From positions 1-36,060 of the forward strand of contig JAISWZ010000376.1 in assembly GCA_031270945.1 (NCBI GenBank): a stretch of DNA of 36,060 nt, in the 5' to 3' direction. The position numbers and the translations under genes were made by a program. The notes under the pieces were generated by a model. It searched no databases. It was not told the DNA's origin and saw only the letters and a program-made list of their open reading frames with translations. How positions within the stretch are numbered: the stretch's first letter is position 1; every line of letters starts with the position of its first letter. This document shows, piece by piece, positions 17,258-25,199 of this stretch. This DNA comes from Clostridiales bacterium. GTDB lineage: Bacteria; Bacillota; Clostridia; Lachnospirales; WQUN01.

Positions 17258-17332
17258 CCTCATGTTACGCCGTTCAAGTAAAAGACATGGAACCCGTTAA
17301 TCCCTGTCTTTTTTGATTTGAAACTGCGAAGC
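17258..17332. repeat. Family 3 repeat, left part with terminator
   Basis: CCTCATGTTACGCC, then GTTAATCCCTGTCTTTTTT and GAAACTGCGAA match the copy at 20001-20076 and then diverge. It includes a GACAGGG/CCCTGTC hairpin with a T-run serving as terminator for the nitroreductase operon. Confidence 0.68.
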
Positions 17333-17360
17333 CTAGCTTACGGAAGGCTCCACCTTATCA

Positions 17361-17657
17361 TTATTTCTCAATCAAATCTCTCGTATTAATTAACTTAACT
17401 GATATCTTGGTACCCATAATGATTTTTATATTATAACCAACCCACTCGGAATACTCAAAAATCTCTGTGCATTCATCTGGAAAAATTGTAGCAAATTTAT
17501 TAAAACTAATACAATCCTTTACAAATACTAAAATTAGCAATAAGGAATACTCACCAACTGACAAATCCTTAAATTCTATCTTTACAAAATTGTCTTTCAA
17601 ACAGTCTATGATAATTTTCGACACATATTCAATATCATATTTTTGAATTGTTAACAT
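17361..17657 (-). CDS. Small AT-rich hypothetical protein
   Basis: Ninety-eight residues, mostly mixed hydrophobic and charged, with a hydrophobic stretch YSLLLILVFV near residue 40. No family was recognised. The composition is clearly richer in A+T than the nitroreductase genes on both sides. It follows the 77-residue gene by 75 bases and was probably transcribed with it. The ribosome site (GAGGG) is weak. Small AT-rich pairs of this kind are often immunity or toxin-antitoxin genes, but nothing in the sequence proves that here. Confidence 0.55.
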   Translation of the reverse strand: MLTIQKYDIEYVSKIIIDCLKDNFVKIEFKDLSVGEYSLLLILVFVKDCISFNKFATIFPDECTEIFEYSEWVGYNIKIIMGTKISVKLINTRDLIEK

Positions 17658-17732
17658 TATTCAAGCAACCCTCGATATTATTTATGTACTGAATTGAGAT
17701 AATACATCAACCTTTGGCTTCGAAATTCATTT

Positions 17733-17966
17733 TCACTCTCCCATTACACGTTTTTTAAGATCATCAATATAGTAATCTCCAAAAAACTTCAATACAGTAT
17801 CCGTGCGAACTAAATAATGAGGTTCTTTCCAAATATCAGCTACAACATCAAAGCTTGTATCATAGAGTAAAATGGTAAAATTATCATCCGAATCGCACTC
17901 AACATCTAAGACGTAAGATATTTTGTCAGTTCTCGTTTGCAAGTAATCTTTTAGGGCATCAGTCAT
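17733..17966 (-). CDS. Small AT-rich hypothetical protein with strong ribosome site
   Basis: Seventy-seven residues with a high acidic content (DVECDSDDN) and no recognised motif. AAAGGAGAG stands 8 bases upstream of the ATG, and a promoter lies at 18080-18108, so expression is likely. It is the first gene of a two-gene AT-rich unit placed between the two nitroreductase copies. The unit may have arrived by transfer. Its size and acidity would suit an immunity-type protein, which is speculation. Confidence 0.65.
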   Translation of the reverse strand: MTDALKDYLQTRTDKISYVLDVECDSDDNFTILLYDTSFDVVADIWKEPHYLVRTDTVLKFFGDYYIDDLKKRVMGE

Positions 17967-18079
17967 ACAAAATCTCTCCTTTCAATTTATCGACTAAAAC
18001 TTCCTTAGAGACTCTCCCATATTCTTTTCGACCAAGAGTATTTACGCAACAGTGCTTTAAGCTTATGGATGCTCACTCG

Positions 18080-18108
18080 ATTATATCATAAAGCGCTTCA
18101 TGATTCAA
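18080..18108 (-). promoter_or_regulatory. Promoter of the AT-rich gene pair
   Basis: On the minus strand TTGAAT (18108-18103) and TATAAT (18085-18080) are separated by 17 bases. The leader is about 110 bases. Confidence 0.68.
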
Positions 18109-18209
18109 CAGACTTTGGGAATCACCAAAAGTTTATATCCCGACCTTGAGCGACTTCGGCGAAGAACAATTTTATAGCACGCGAAATCATTAGGCTAGCA
18201 TGTCTTAAG

Positions 18210-18689
18210 ATGGAAACGATAAAAGCTCTCGCCATTCGATCTGCTGTGAGAAAATATCGGAAAGAGCAGATCTCCGACTCCGAACTCAATACTGTGCTTT
18301 ACGCTGGAAGCCTTGCGCCAGTCGGGCTTGCAATGTTCAACAGCTATCGGCTGACAGTTGTAAGAGACCGAGATTTCATGGCGCGTGTTGAAAAGGCTGC
18401 TATCAGAGCTTTTGGCGACAACTCCGAAATGAAGAGCGTGTTTTACGGAGCGCCTACATTGATAATAATCTCGGCGAACAAAAGCCAAGACTTGGATTCT
18501 CCATTTGCTAAGATACCCGCAGACAAAATGTCGGGTTTGGAAGTCGCAAGCGCCGCCTACATTGCTGACGGCCCCTGTCTTTTTTCAGTTGCGGGTGAAA
18601 CCGCGATCAATCTGCTTAGAATGGTTAAATTCCATGGTGCATTATGGAATGTGCCTTCCTGTGAATGCATAATCTGCCATGGAATTTAA
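18210..18689 (+). pseudogene. Nitroreductase copy B, 3' end replaced by repeat
   Basis: The first 120 codons are almost the same as copy A (METIKALAIRSAVRKYRKEQISDSELNTVLYAGS) and keep the 23 bases lost from copy A. After IAD (about 18570) the sequence runs into the family 3 repeat (GPCLFSV...), so the C-terminal third with its FMN and dimer residues is missing. Upstream similarity to copy A starts only at TTAAGATGG, so no operon partner was copied. The product is unlikely to be active. Confidence 0.85.
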
Positions 18690-18694
18690 CCATT
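18572..18694. repeat. Family 3 repeat, right part
   Basis: CCCCTGTCTTTTTT is followed by AATCTGCTTAGAATGG and the inverted arms AATGGTTAAATTCCATGG (18620-18637) and its complement (18677-18694). The same order occurs at 20044-20160. The first arm of the terminator hairpin is missing here because the nitroreductase fragment joins at that point. Confidence 0.78.
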
Positions 18695-18758
18695 GCTATC
18701 CATATCTCAGTGGCATTCCTACTTCCCAAGCACAAGAACTCTAGGGTTGTTTTTATGC

Positions 18759-18787
18759 TTGACAAACTAATTCATTTAGCTTATGCT
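18759..18787 (+). promoter_or_regulatory. Promoter of the GNAT gene pair
   Basis: TTGACA (perfect -35) and TATGCT are separated by 17 bases, with transcription near 18794 and the ATG at 18868. Confidence 0.65.
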
Positions 18788-18867
18788 ACCTTTTTAGGGA
18801 ATGCGTGAGTTTGTTATCGAGGGCATTGCCAGAAGATGTCTTAAATTCAGATGAAGGAGCAACCCCA

Positions 18868-19458
18868 ATGAATATAAGGCTTGAAACCCCAAAAGATTAT
18901 TCTGCCGTAGAGCGGCTGACGTTTGCGGCGTTCGAAACAATGACGCTGCCCGGTCGCACACATACTGATGAGCACTATCTCGCGCATATTTTGCGAGGAG
19001 CGCCTGCGTTCATTCCAGAACTTGATTACGTTTTGGAAGAAGGCGGAAGAATCCTCGCGAACATAATGTATAGCAAAAGCAAAGTCGTGCGGCCAAATGG
19101 TGATGAGCTTGAGACTATAACCTTCGGCCCTGTAAGCGTTTCGCCGGAATTTCACTGTCGTGGTCTTGGAACGAAAATAATAGGCTACAGCCTAGATCGC
19201 GCTCGCGAACTTGGATTTGGCGCAGTGATTATCGTCGGGCATCCCTTATACTATCCCCGCTTCGGGTTCAAGGCTGCGAGCGAGTTTAACCTCGTCATGT
19301 CTAATGGCAGTTCATTTGACGCTTTTATGGCTCTTGAGCTGCGCGAGGGTTTTCTTGGTTTCGAGGGTGGCGAGTGGTACGAGGATAGTTTGTTCGAGAT
19401 CGACCAATCTGCATTTAACGAATGGCATAAAGGTTTCTTGAGGGAGGCAAAAGCTTGA
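18868..19458 (+). CDS. GNAT-family N-acetyltransferase
   Basis: MNIRLETPKDYSAVERLTFAAF is a typical GNAT start. The acetyl-CoA loop appears as GPVSVSPEFHCRGLGTKIIGYSLDRARELGFGAVIIVGHPLYYPRFGFKAA, the signature of the YhbS-like subgroup. The start is taken at 18868 because AAGGAG lies about 9 bases upstream. An upstream in-frame start at 18805 would lie inside the untranslated leader. The gene is 196 aa and overlaps the next by four bases (TTGA), so translation is coupled. The acceptor is unknown. Confidence 0.88.
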   Translation: MNIRLETPKDYSAVERLTFAAFETMTLPGRTHTDEHYLAHILRGAPAFIPELDYVLEEGGRILANIMYSKSKVVRPNGDELETITFGPVSVSPEFHCRGLGTKIIGYSLDRARELGFGAVIIVGHPLYYPRFGFKAASEFNLVMSNGSSFDAFMALELREGFLGFEGGEWYEDSLFEIDQSAFNEWHKGFLREAKA

Positions 19459-19997
19459 TCGAACTAATGACGCCACGCTTGACGATCCGCGACCCGAATA
19501 TGGCTGATTTGCAGGGTTGGCACAATCTCATGTCAGACCCGAAAACTATGTTTTATCTTGATAGCATGAGAACAAACAACGAAGAGGAAAGCCGCGCAAA
19601 TCTGCTGTTAGCAGTAGAAGAATCCGTGAACCCTAATCGCACAAAGTATTTCTTCGCAATGGAAACCCGTGAAGATGGCGTTTTTATTGGTTCAATCGGT
19701 TACACAATTGCAGAAGACGATTCGCAAGGAAAGATCGCTAACGCCGGTTACTTTATATTGCCGAGATATTGGGGCAAAGGATTCACAACAGAAGCCTTTA
19801 GCAGAGTCATGCAGTTTGCGTTCGAGGAAAATGGCATGCATTGCCTTAAAGCGAGTTGTTTTGCTCAAAATAGGGCAAGCGAGCGGGTCATGCAAAAATG
19901 CGGCATGGTCAAACAAAACGAAACAGTCGAACGGGTGGAATATCGACTAAGTGCCAGAGAATGGCAACAACAGAAATGTAGAATGCGCTTGCTCTGA
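19455..19997 (+). CDS. GNAT-family acetyltransferase, RimJ/RimL-like
   Basis: The pattern (MTPRLTIRDPNMADLQGWHNLMSDPKTM, then GYFILPRYWGKGFTTEAFSRVMQFAFEENGMHCLKASCFAQNRASERVMQKCGM) is that of the RimJ/RimL group, whose best-known members acetylate ribosomal protein N-termini. Related enzymes act on small molecules. The start is TTG (19455), overlapping the previous stop, with GGGAGG about 9 bases upstream. Length is 180 aa. A terminator follows at 20023. Confidence 0.88.
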   Translation: MIELMTPRLTIRDPNMADLQGWHNLMSDPKTMFYLDSMRTNNEEESRANLLLAVEESVNPNRTKYFFAMETREDGVFIGSIGYTIAEDDSQGKIANAGYFILPRYWGKGFTTEAFSRVMQFAFEENGMHCLKASCFAQNRASERVMQKCGMVKQNETVERVEYRLSAREWQQQKCRMRLL

Positions 19998-20000
19998 ACG

Positions 20001-20160
20001 CCTCATATTACGCCATTCGAGCAAAAGACAGGGAACCTGTTAGCCCCTGTCTTTTTTGCTTGGAAACTGCGAATAATCTGCTTATAATGGTTAAATTCCA
20101 TGGTGCTTTATGGGATCCGACTTCCAATTCAATCATTATCTGCCATGGAATTTAACCATT
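20001..20160. repeat. Family 3 repeat, complete copy
   Basis: The unit starts CCTCATATTACGCC, contains the terminator hairpin and ends in the 18-bp arms AATGGTTAAATTCCATGG (20086-20103) and its complement (20143-20160), followed by TTTT. Partial copies lie at 17258-17332 and 18572-18694. It looks like a terminator-bearing mobile or recombining unit. Confidence 0.78.
20023..20057 (+). terminator. Terminator after GNAT pair
   Basis: AAAAGACAGGG pairs with CCCCTGTCTTTTTT across a ten-base loop. It ends the acetyltransferase operon and is the core of the family 3 repeat. Confidence 0.85.
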
Positions 20161-20215
20161 TTTTGCTATGCGGGCAACTTCTTCGGGCTGACAAATTCAG
20201 GCCAGCCCGCAATCC

Positions 20216-20576
20216 TCACTCCACCCCCAGCGCCTTGAAAACTGCGTCTTGTGGGCTCTTATAGAAAATCATGTTAACAGCCCCGATAAGATCTGAGGGG
20301 ATGGTTCCAACATCTACTGCTGATGTTATAGGCACCAGCGCCCACTTTGCGCCGCTATCCAAGCAAACCTGAAGAACGCTGGCCAGTTCGTCCACCTTAA
20401 GTATTGTGCCGCTTATGCTGATCTCACCCAGTATAGCAAGGCTTGGCAAAGCCATACGCCTATCATGCTAGCTTCGCGCTGAGATATAGTATAGACATTG
20501 CCAGTGTTGGATATCCCGCGCTGTCGGATACTGGAACATATTGTCTTGCGTTGCCCGTTTTTATGATCTCATCTTT
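20216..20576 (-). pseudogene. BrxL/Lon-like C-terminal remnant
   Basis: Two frames together give DEIIKTGNARQYVPVSDSAG, YPTLAMSILYLSAKLA and then, after a frame shift, DRRMALPSLAILGEISISGT through AVNMIFYKSPQDAVFKALGVE. This is the C-terminal Lon-like domain of the BrxL/TIGR02688 family of BREX anti-phage systems. DSAG corresponds to the Lon serine site, and VFKALGVE is the family's usual end. Codons TGA TAG interrupt between the two frames near 20460, consistent with a loss of two bases. The 5' side is cut off by a family 1 repeat at 20577, so only about 120 codons of a protein normally over 600 aa remain. No other BREX gene was recognised in the window. Confidence 0.78.
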
Positions 20577-20660
20577 AGAGCATATCCCAAAATTATTTCC
20601 GAGGCACTGGAAAAATCCGGCGTTGAAGCATTCGCCAGTATTTTTCCGGTATTTCCCTTT
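20577..20660. repeat. Family 1 repeat, right side truncated
   Basis: AGAGCATATCCCAAAATT, then CCGAGGCACTGGAAAAATCCGG and GAAGCATTCGCCAGT match the long copies, but the right arm is missing. It breaks the BrxL remnant. Confidence 0.8.
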
Positions 20661-20685
20661 TAGAACCGTTCGTTGAGCGTAATCC

Positions 20686-22230
20686 TCATGAACTCAATTG
20701 CGAAAGAAAGCTGTCTAGCACCTGGTACTGCTCAAGATACTCCTCGATGTTAATCAAATAAAGCGATTTCCCTCCTATCGGCACAACCACGCTCTCTCCT
20801 TTGTACACAACGATGCAATGATGCACCGACAAACCTCCTGGAGCGAGTTCGACTATGGAATGATCCGTTAGCATCAAGCCGGGTCCGCTTGGAGCGAGAT
20901 CGTCTAGGGAATGATCCGCTAGCATCCATTTGGCTTGGCTTGCCGCAACATCAGGATTAGCGCTATCCGAGACGTCAATAAGCTTCAGCGTGTTTTGGGC
21001 AGAGCTGATTACCACCACGTCAACTTTAGGCTTGTAATTTCTCCAGCACTTGAAGATTTTATCTTCATCCTTTGCGTTGTGGATGACATGGTTGACGATT
21101 ATAGATTCGTTTGCCGCGCTGTCGGTAGCGTCACGGATAGCTTTTTGCATCTCGTCCTGGCATGGGTATCCAGCCTTCTCTATGTCTTTTAGCACTTCAT
21201 CTATCACGCAAGACATGATGGCGTTCTGGCAAATAACAAATCCCGTAAAGGGAGCGCCCCAGATGGATGACGAAACTGTGCGCTCTTTCAGGAAACCAGT
21301 CTTCACAAGAACCTCTAAAAGCATCTCTGCCGCATAAGTCGGCAATATGGAAAGCCTCGGATTTATAGCGATATCATTAGCGACCAAGTTGATGATACGC
21401 TGTTTTTCCAGCAAAGTGAAGCATAAAACGGAATTAAGCCCGTGGCGTTCCAAAAAACGGGCTGTTATTAAATCTTTTGCCAAAAGCTTGAGAATGTATG
21501 TTATTGACTTGCAAAGCTCATCACGTTCGATTCCTAACAGGACATCGGCATAAATGTTTGTCCAGTGGGCTTCTTGGCAGTGCAGGAGCATGCGCTCCAA
21601 GTTTTCAACTAATGATACGCGAATGTAGTCATCGTGCTTGATAGATGGAAAAATGCCGCCCGTCATTTTGTAGCTGGCATATGGCTTTCCTGTCAAGCGC
21701 TTGTACTCAGGGAAACTCATGAAGCTCGTTTCGAAGAGGACATGTCGATGCATCAGAAACATTATCTTCGTATACCACAACAGAAAGCTGTCAGCTCCAG
21801 AAATGACTATCTTGGTTAGCAGCGCTGGCACTATATAATCTGACCAATTAGGAACACGGGTTAGAAATAGGGACAAATTTTGAGCCTCGTCCACAAAGAA
21901 ATGGGTGATCCCTTTTTCACGAAGATCCTCTATCTCTTTTGTGACTTGAGCCATGCTGGCTTCTTGGGGCTTAAAACTGGCATAAGCCACTTCGTGCCCA
22001 AGCTTCATGAGCTCCTTGGCTGCCTGGAGCATGCCAACGGTCTTGCCTGTATAGCGCTGACCGAACACGAGCCCCACTTTGTCGCCGTAGTATTGGTTAG
22101 TGCAGAAGTCAAGCAGAGGCTTAACAAAGTCGCGCCGCTTAAACTCCCCCTTATCATCGCATGTCAAATCGACGATGATCTTTTCAAGCTCTGTTGAAGT
22201 CTTGAAATACAATCCGTTGCTTTCGATCAT
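20686..22230 (-). CDS. AAA-family ATPase with C-terminal nuclease-like part (paralog 1)
   Basis: The N-terminal half is a P-loop ATPase: Walker A GQRYTGKT at residues 57-64, Walker B HFFVDEAQ near 111-117 and a sensor-like KIVISGADSF. The motif MSFPEYKRLTG recalls the AAA_14/DUF4143 type of ATPase. The C-terminal part has KVDVVVISSAQNTLKLIDVSDS, like a PD-(D/E)XK core in which the ExK element is degraded to DVS. A tandem duplication of 51 bases (20840-20890 and 20891-20941) adds a second 17-residue ADHSLDDLAPSGPG-type unit. AAAGGAG precedes the ATG. The function is unknown; a role in defence or in a toxin-antitoxin-like system is inferred only from context. Confidence 0.75.
   Translation of the reverse strand: MIESNGLYFKTSTELEKIIVDLTCDDKGEFKRRDFVKPLLDFCTNQYYGDKVGLVFGQRYTGKTVGMLQAAKELMKLGHEVAYASFKPQEASMAQVTKEIEDLREKGITHFFVDEAQNLSLFLTRVPNWSDYIVPALLTKIVISGADSFLLWYTKIMFLMHRHVLFETSFMSFPEYKRLTGKPYASYKMTGGIFPSIKHDDYIRVSLVENLERMLLHCQEAHWTNIYADVLLGIERDELCKSITYILKLLAKDLITARFLERHGLNSVLCFTLLEKQRIINLVANDIAINPRLSILPTYAAEMLLEVLVKTGFLKERTVSSSIWGAPFTGFVICQNAIMSCVIDEVLKDIEKAGYPCQDEMQKAIRDATDSAANESIIVNHVIHNAKDEDKIFKCWRNYKPKVDVVVISSAQNTLKLIDVSDSANPDVAASQAKWMLADHSLDDLAPSGPGLMLTDHSIVELAPGGLSVHHCIVVYKGESVVVPIGGKSLYLINIEEYLEQYQVLDSFLSQLSS
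20840..20941. repeat. 51-bp in-frame tandem duplication inside ATPase paralog 1
   Basis: Two units beginning GGAGCGAG(T/A)TCG(A/T)CTA and containing GAATGATCCG are exactly 51 bases apart. They encode two related 17-residue segments, so the frame is preserved. Confidence 0.82.
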
Positions 22231-22347
22231 GGCAACTCCTTTCTTGAAACGTTAGCTTTATTCCGTGGCGCGAAAAATCAAAATGTCACTTGACCGTTTG
22301 GATATTCTTAAAAACTAAATCAAATAATATCAAGTTGGCTGGTTATT

Positions 22348-23886
22348 TCATTCTCTTAGCTGATCGAAATAACCGCCCAAATCTTGAAAATGCTCAAGAA
22401 AATTCTCTATGTTAACTAAAAGCAATGCCTTGCCTTTATTAAACAAGATTTCGTTTTCTCCATAATAGACAATAACCCGCGTAATCTTAAAGGTATTATC
22501 AATGCCGATGTTGTCAATAATATCGTTGTTGAACAAATAGACAGCTTCTTTTCTAAAAATTGTATTCTGATTAATATGCCTGTCGCTATTTACTTCGATC
22601 AATATTAAAGTCTTGACTTCTCTATTGATTATTACTGCATCTATTTTTCGGCCAACTATATCATGGTATTTGAAAAATGTGTCGCCAGTTCCAATGCCTG
22701 CCGCAATATGAGTTTTAATTATGTTTTCATTAAGACAATCTTCTGCGGCTTGCCAAATCCCGTCAGCAAGCGGTTCCCTATTGCCGATATCATTTTTTAG
22801 CATTCCGGTAACTGTTTCTTTAAGACAATAGCTCATCAAAGCATTATGGCAAAACGCATAAGACATATCTGTAGACCCTGGCAAATCTGAGGATCCATAA
22901 GGAATTTCCAATAAACAACCGATTTTTGACAAAAATTCAATAATCATTCCTATAGCGACAAATGGACGCTCCAAAATTCTATAAGGTGTATAAATTAGAA
23001 TCGAACTGGCGACACGCTTTATAATGTTTTCCTTAACTTTACCAGGGCTTTTGGATAGGCCTATCCCCATATCAGGGATGTTCTTCATTGCGTTATTTCT
23101 TGAGAACTGTTCCTTTATGTGAATCTCTATTATGCATTTGAATATGCTTGCAATCGATTTATAAATATCAAACGCTTGTATGCCGTACAAAAATCGCGCG
23201 TAATCGCTAATATAGTCAGCTTCTTCTGTGCAGCACTCTATTGTATTCATCAAATTTTCTACAATCGCTGAGTGGATATAGTCTACCATAGGCGGAGTTT
23301 TGAATATGCCTCCATTGGCTTTGTATAAGCTAAAAGATTCTCCTGTCAGCCGCTTGTATTCCGGAAAACTCATGAAGTTGGTTGCAAATTCAACATATTG
23401 TTCAAGAAGCGGCGAGCGTTGCACTGTCCATATCAAAAAGTTATCTTTTCCAGAAATGACGATTTTGATTTTACGTTCCATAATCAGGCGCTCAGACCAA
23501 TCCGAGATATAGTTAACAAAATGATATAAGCGCGATGCTTCGTCAACAAAGAAATGCGTATAGCCTTTGTCTGCGAGTTTTTCTATCTCATTAGAAATAG
23601 CCAGCAAACCCGAATCCTGATACATGAATTTAGCGTATGCAACTTTATATCCTTGCTCGACGAGTAATTCGGCTACTTGAAGCATTCCAACAGTCTTTCC
23701 TGTAAAACGCAACCCGAATACGATTCCCAGTTTCCCGTCATCGTAAATCTCATTTGTGCAAAACTTGTACAGCGGTTCAACAAAGTCACGTTGCTCAAAT
23801 TTTATGCCATTATTTTCAGTGTAAGCTTTATTGATCTTTTCAAGCGTCTTTGATGTCTTAAAGCATGGGCTGTCATTTTCGATCAT
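22348..23886 (-). CDS. AAA-family ATPase with C-terminal nuclease-like part (paralog 2)
   Basis: This is a full-length paralog of the downstream neighbour: Walker A GLRFTGKT (residues 58-65), Walker B HFFVDEAS, sensor KIVISGKDNF, and the same MSFPEYKRLTG segment. The C-terminal part keeps KIDAVIINREVKTLILIEVNSD, closer to an active PD-(D/E)XK core than in paralog 1. The start at 23886 is chosen because AAAGGAG stands nearby; an earlier in-frame ATG (23940) lies in the leader. The gene is richer in A+T than paralog 1, so the two may have come by separate routes or diverged for long. The intergenic gap is 117 bases. Role unknown. Confidence 0.75.
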   Translation of the reverse strand: MIENDSPCFKTSKTLEKINKAYTENNGIKFEQRDFVEPLYKFCTNEIYDDGKLGIVFGLRFTGKTVGMLQVAELLVEQGYKVAYAKFMYQDSGLLAISNEIEKLADKGYTHFFVDEASRLYHFVNYISDWSERLIMERKIKIVISGKDNFLIWTVQRSPLLEQYVEFATNFMSFPEYKRLTGESFSLYKANGGIFKTPPMVDYIHSAIVENLMNTIECCTEEADYISDYARFLYGIQAFDIYKSIASIFKCIIEIHIKEQFSRNNAMKNIPDMGIGLSKSPGKVKENIIKRVASSILIYTPYRILERPFVAIGMIIEFLSKIGCLLEIPYGSSDLPGSTDMSYAFCHNALMSYCLKETVTGMLKNDIGNREPLADGIWQAAEDCLNENIIKTHIAAGIGTGDTFFKYHDIVGRKIDAVIINREVKTLILIEVNSDRHINQNTIFRKEAVYLFNNDIIDNIGIDNTFKITRVIVYYGENEILFNKGKALLLVNIENFLEHFQDLGGYFDQLRE

Positions 23887-24145
23887 AGCGACTCCTTTCA
23901 TTTTGATGAAACAATTGCGCCATAGTTCTTCTGGATCCAATCCTCAGATCGCTGTTGCGATTATTGGGATGCGCCTTAGCGGGCAACCCGACCGGCTAAA
24001 ACCAGGTCAATGATATATAAATTCAGAGCGGTCATACTCGCGAGTCAAAACATCTGTCAACTTAATTCAAGGTTTTGAATATTACTCGCCACCATCCTGA
24101 ACTAGAAGTCCAGTTGTTTTTGCTCATGAAAATGTTTTTTAATAG
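23887..24145. other. Intergenic stretch between divergent genes
   Basis: No gene was seen. The minus strand must hold the promoter of the ATPase genes. TTGACT and TTGACA words and TATATATC are present near 24010-24065, but none has correct spacing with certainty. Confidence 0.4.
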
Positions 24146-24174
24146 TTGACAAATGGTTGGACGAGCGATATAAT
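24146..24174 (+). promoter_or_regulatory. Perfect-consensus promoter
   Basis: TTGACA and TATAAT are separated by exactly 17 bases, matching the consensus at all 12 positions. Transcription would start near 24181. The next gene starts at 24479, so about 300 bases of leader or a separate RNA would be made. Confidence 0.75.
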
Positions 24175-24179
24175 CAATT

Positions 24180-24478
24180 ACAGGACTATGAGCGCTCTGA
24201 ATGCATAGCGGCTTGGGGCGCATTAATTTTGCAAAGGAATGCGATATGGATAATTCGTGACGCTTACGCTATGGCATTTCAAAGGCCAGTGTCGCGGTCT
24301 TTAAATCTGTCAAGCTGCGTGCGTGCTTACAATGGCTTTAGCGGGCTAATCCGCAACTTAACAACGTTTTGTCGTGTAATCCAAAATCCGAGCCGTTGCT
24401 CCAAGGCAAATAGTCTTACGCGATAGAAATGCAGTTGAAGTGATGTTTTTTCATTATGCCATGAAAGGATGTGCCTGG
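24180..24478 (+). other. Long leader or possible non-coding RNA
   Basis: A 300-base transcribed stretch lies behind a perfect promoter. The open frame that begins at 24157 starts inside the promoter and has no ribosome site, so it is unlikely to be a gene. No known riboswitch or RNA was recognised. Confidence 0.35.
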
Positions 24479-24874
24479 TTGAAAATACGGTATGATTTTG
24501 TTACAAACTCAAGCTCCTCCTCATTTTTAATCGCTGCAAAGCCCGATGAAGCCATCCCTAAGCAAGCAAAGCTGAAAATAGCTGAGATGTGCTTAAGCGA
24601 ACTGCAGCAGAAGCTGGAAAAAACAATCCGCACAAAGGCAGAATTAGATGACTATGCAGATGACAACGATTGGATAGATGAAGAAGACCCAGAATATGAG
24701 GATACAGAATTCTACGAATGGTACCAGTACGCCTTGAAGGAGATAGAGAGTGGCCGGACGGTCAAGGTCTTCACTATCAACTCCGAAGAGCACGACACCA
24801 TCATCTTCCACCTCATGTACAAAACAGTATCCATATTAAAACAGTTTGGGTTTGGCGCTCTGATGCTGGAATAG
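24479..24874 (+). CDS. Hypothetical protein with N-terminal TNSSSSSF motif
   Basis: The protein starts (M)KIRYDFVTNSSSSSFLIA, a short N-terminal motif shared by many small Firmicute proteins of unknown function. A very acidic centre follows (DDYADDNDWIDEEDPEYEDTEF), then VKVFTINSEEHDTIIFHLMYKTVSIL. The start is TTG at 24479, with AAAGGATG about 10 bases upstream. An in-frame ATG at 24440 is less suitable. Length is 131 aa. No enzyme motif was found. Transcribed from the perfect promoter at 24146. Confidence 0.72.
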   Translation: MKIRYDFVTNSSSSSFLIAAKPDEAIPKQAKLKIAEMCLSELQQKLEKTIRTKAELDDYADDNDWIDEEDPEYEDTEFYEWYQYALKEIESGRTVKVFTINSEEHDTIIFHLMYKTVSILKQFGFGALMLE

Positions 24875-24993
24875 AAGCTCGAATGCGGAGGGCGCTTGAC
24901 CCAACTCAAGCTTGAATCGCCGATCAAAATTAGGCTGACTTGCCTCGAAAAGCTTGCCCAGTTATTTCAGATCGTTACTTCAATTACCGCGAA

Positions 24994-25036
24994 ACATATA
25001 GCAGTCCGATTCAATCGGTCTGCTATATGTTTTTTT
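24994..25036 (+). terminator. Strong terminator
   Basis: ACATATAGCAG and CTGCTATATGT, with CCGATT/AATCGG inside, form a long stem with one mismatch, followed by TTTTTT. It ends the transcript of the TNSSSSSF gene. Confidence 0.9.
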
Positions 25037-25057
25037 GACCAGTGCCTTAAAGCCCTT

Positions 25058-25190
25058 AGTGCATATCCCAAAATTCCGATATGGCACCGGAAAAATCCTG
25101 GCGAATGCTTCAACTAGTTTGCTCGGGCTTCTGCGAGCAGACACCCGGATTTTTCCGGTGCCTCGGATATAATTTTGGGATATGCTCTTA
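25058..25190. repeat. Family 1 palindromic repeat, full-length, inverse orientation
   Basis: The arms GTGCATATCCCAAAATT and AATTTTGGGATATGCTC enclose the same interior as the copy at 14543 but reversed (TCCTGGCGAATGCTTC ... CTCGGGCTTCTGCGAG). It lies 10 bases from the stop of the minus-strand gene at 25200. Confidence 0.9.
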
Positions 25191-25199
25191 TTGTACGCA

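Noticed and set aside
24157..24426. An 89-codon frame after the perfect promoter
   Set aside because: It begins inside the promoter, has no ribosome site and no coding-like composition.
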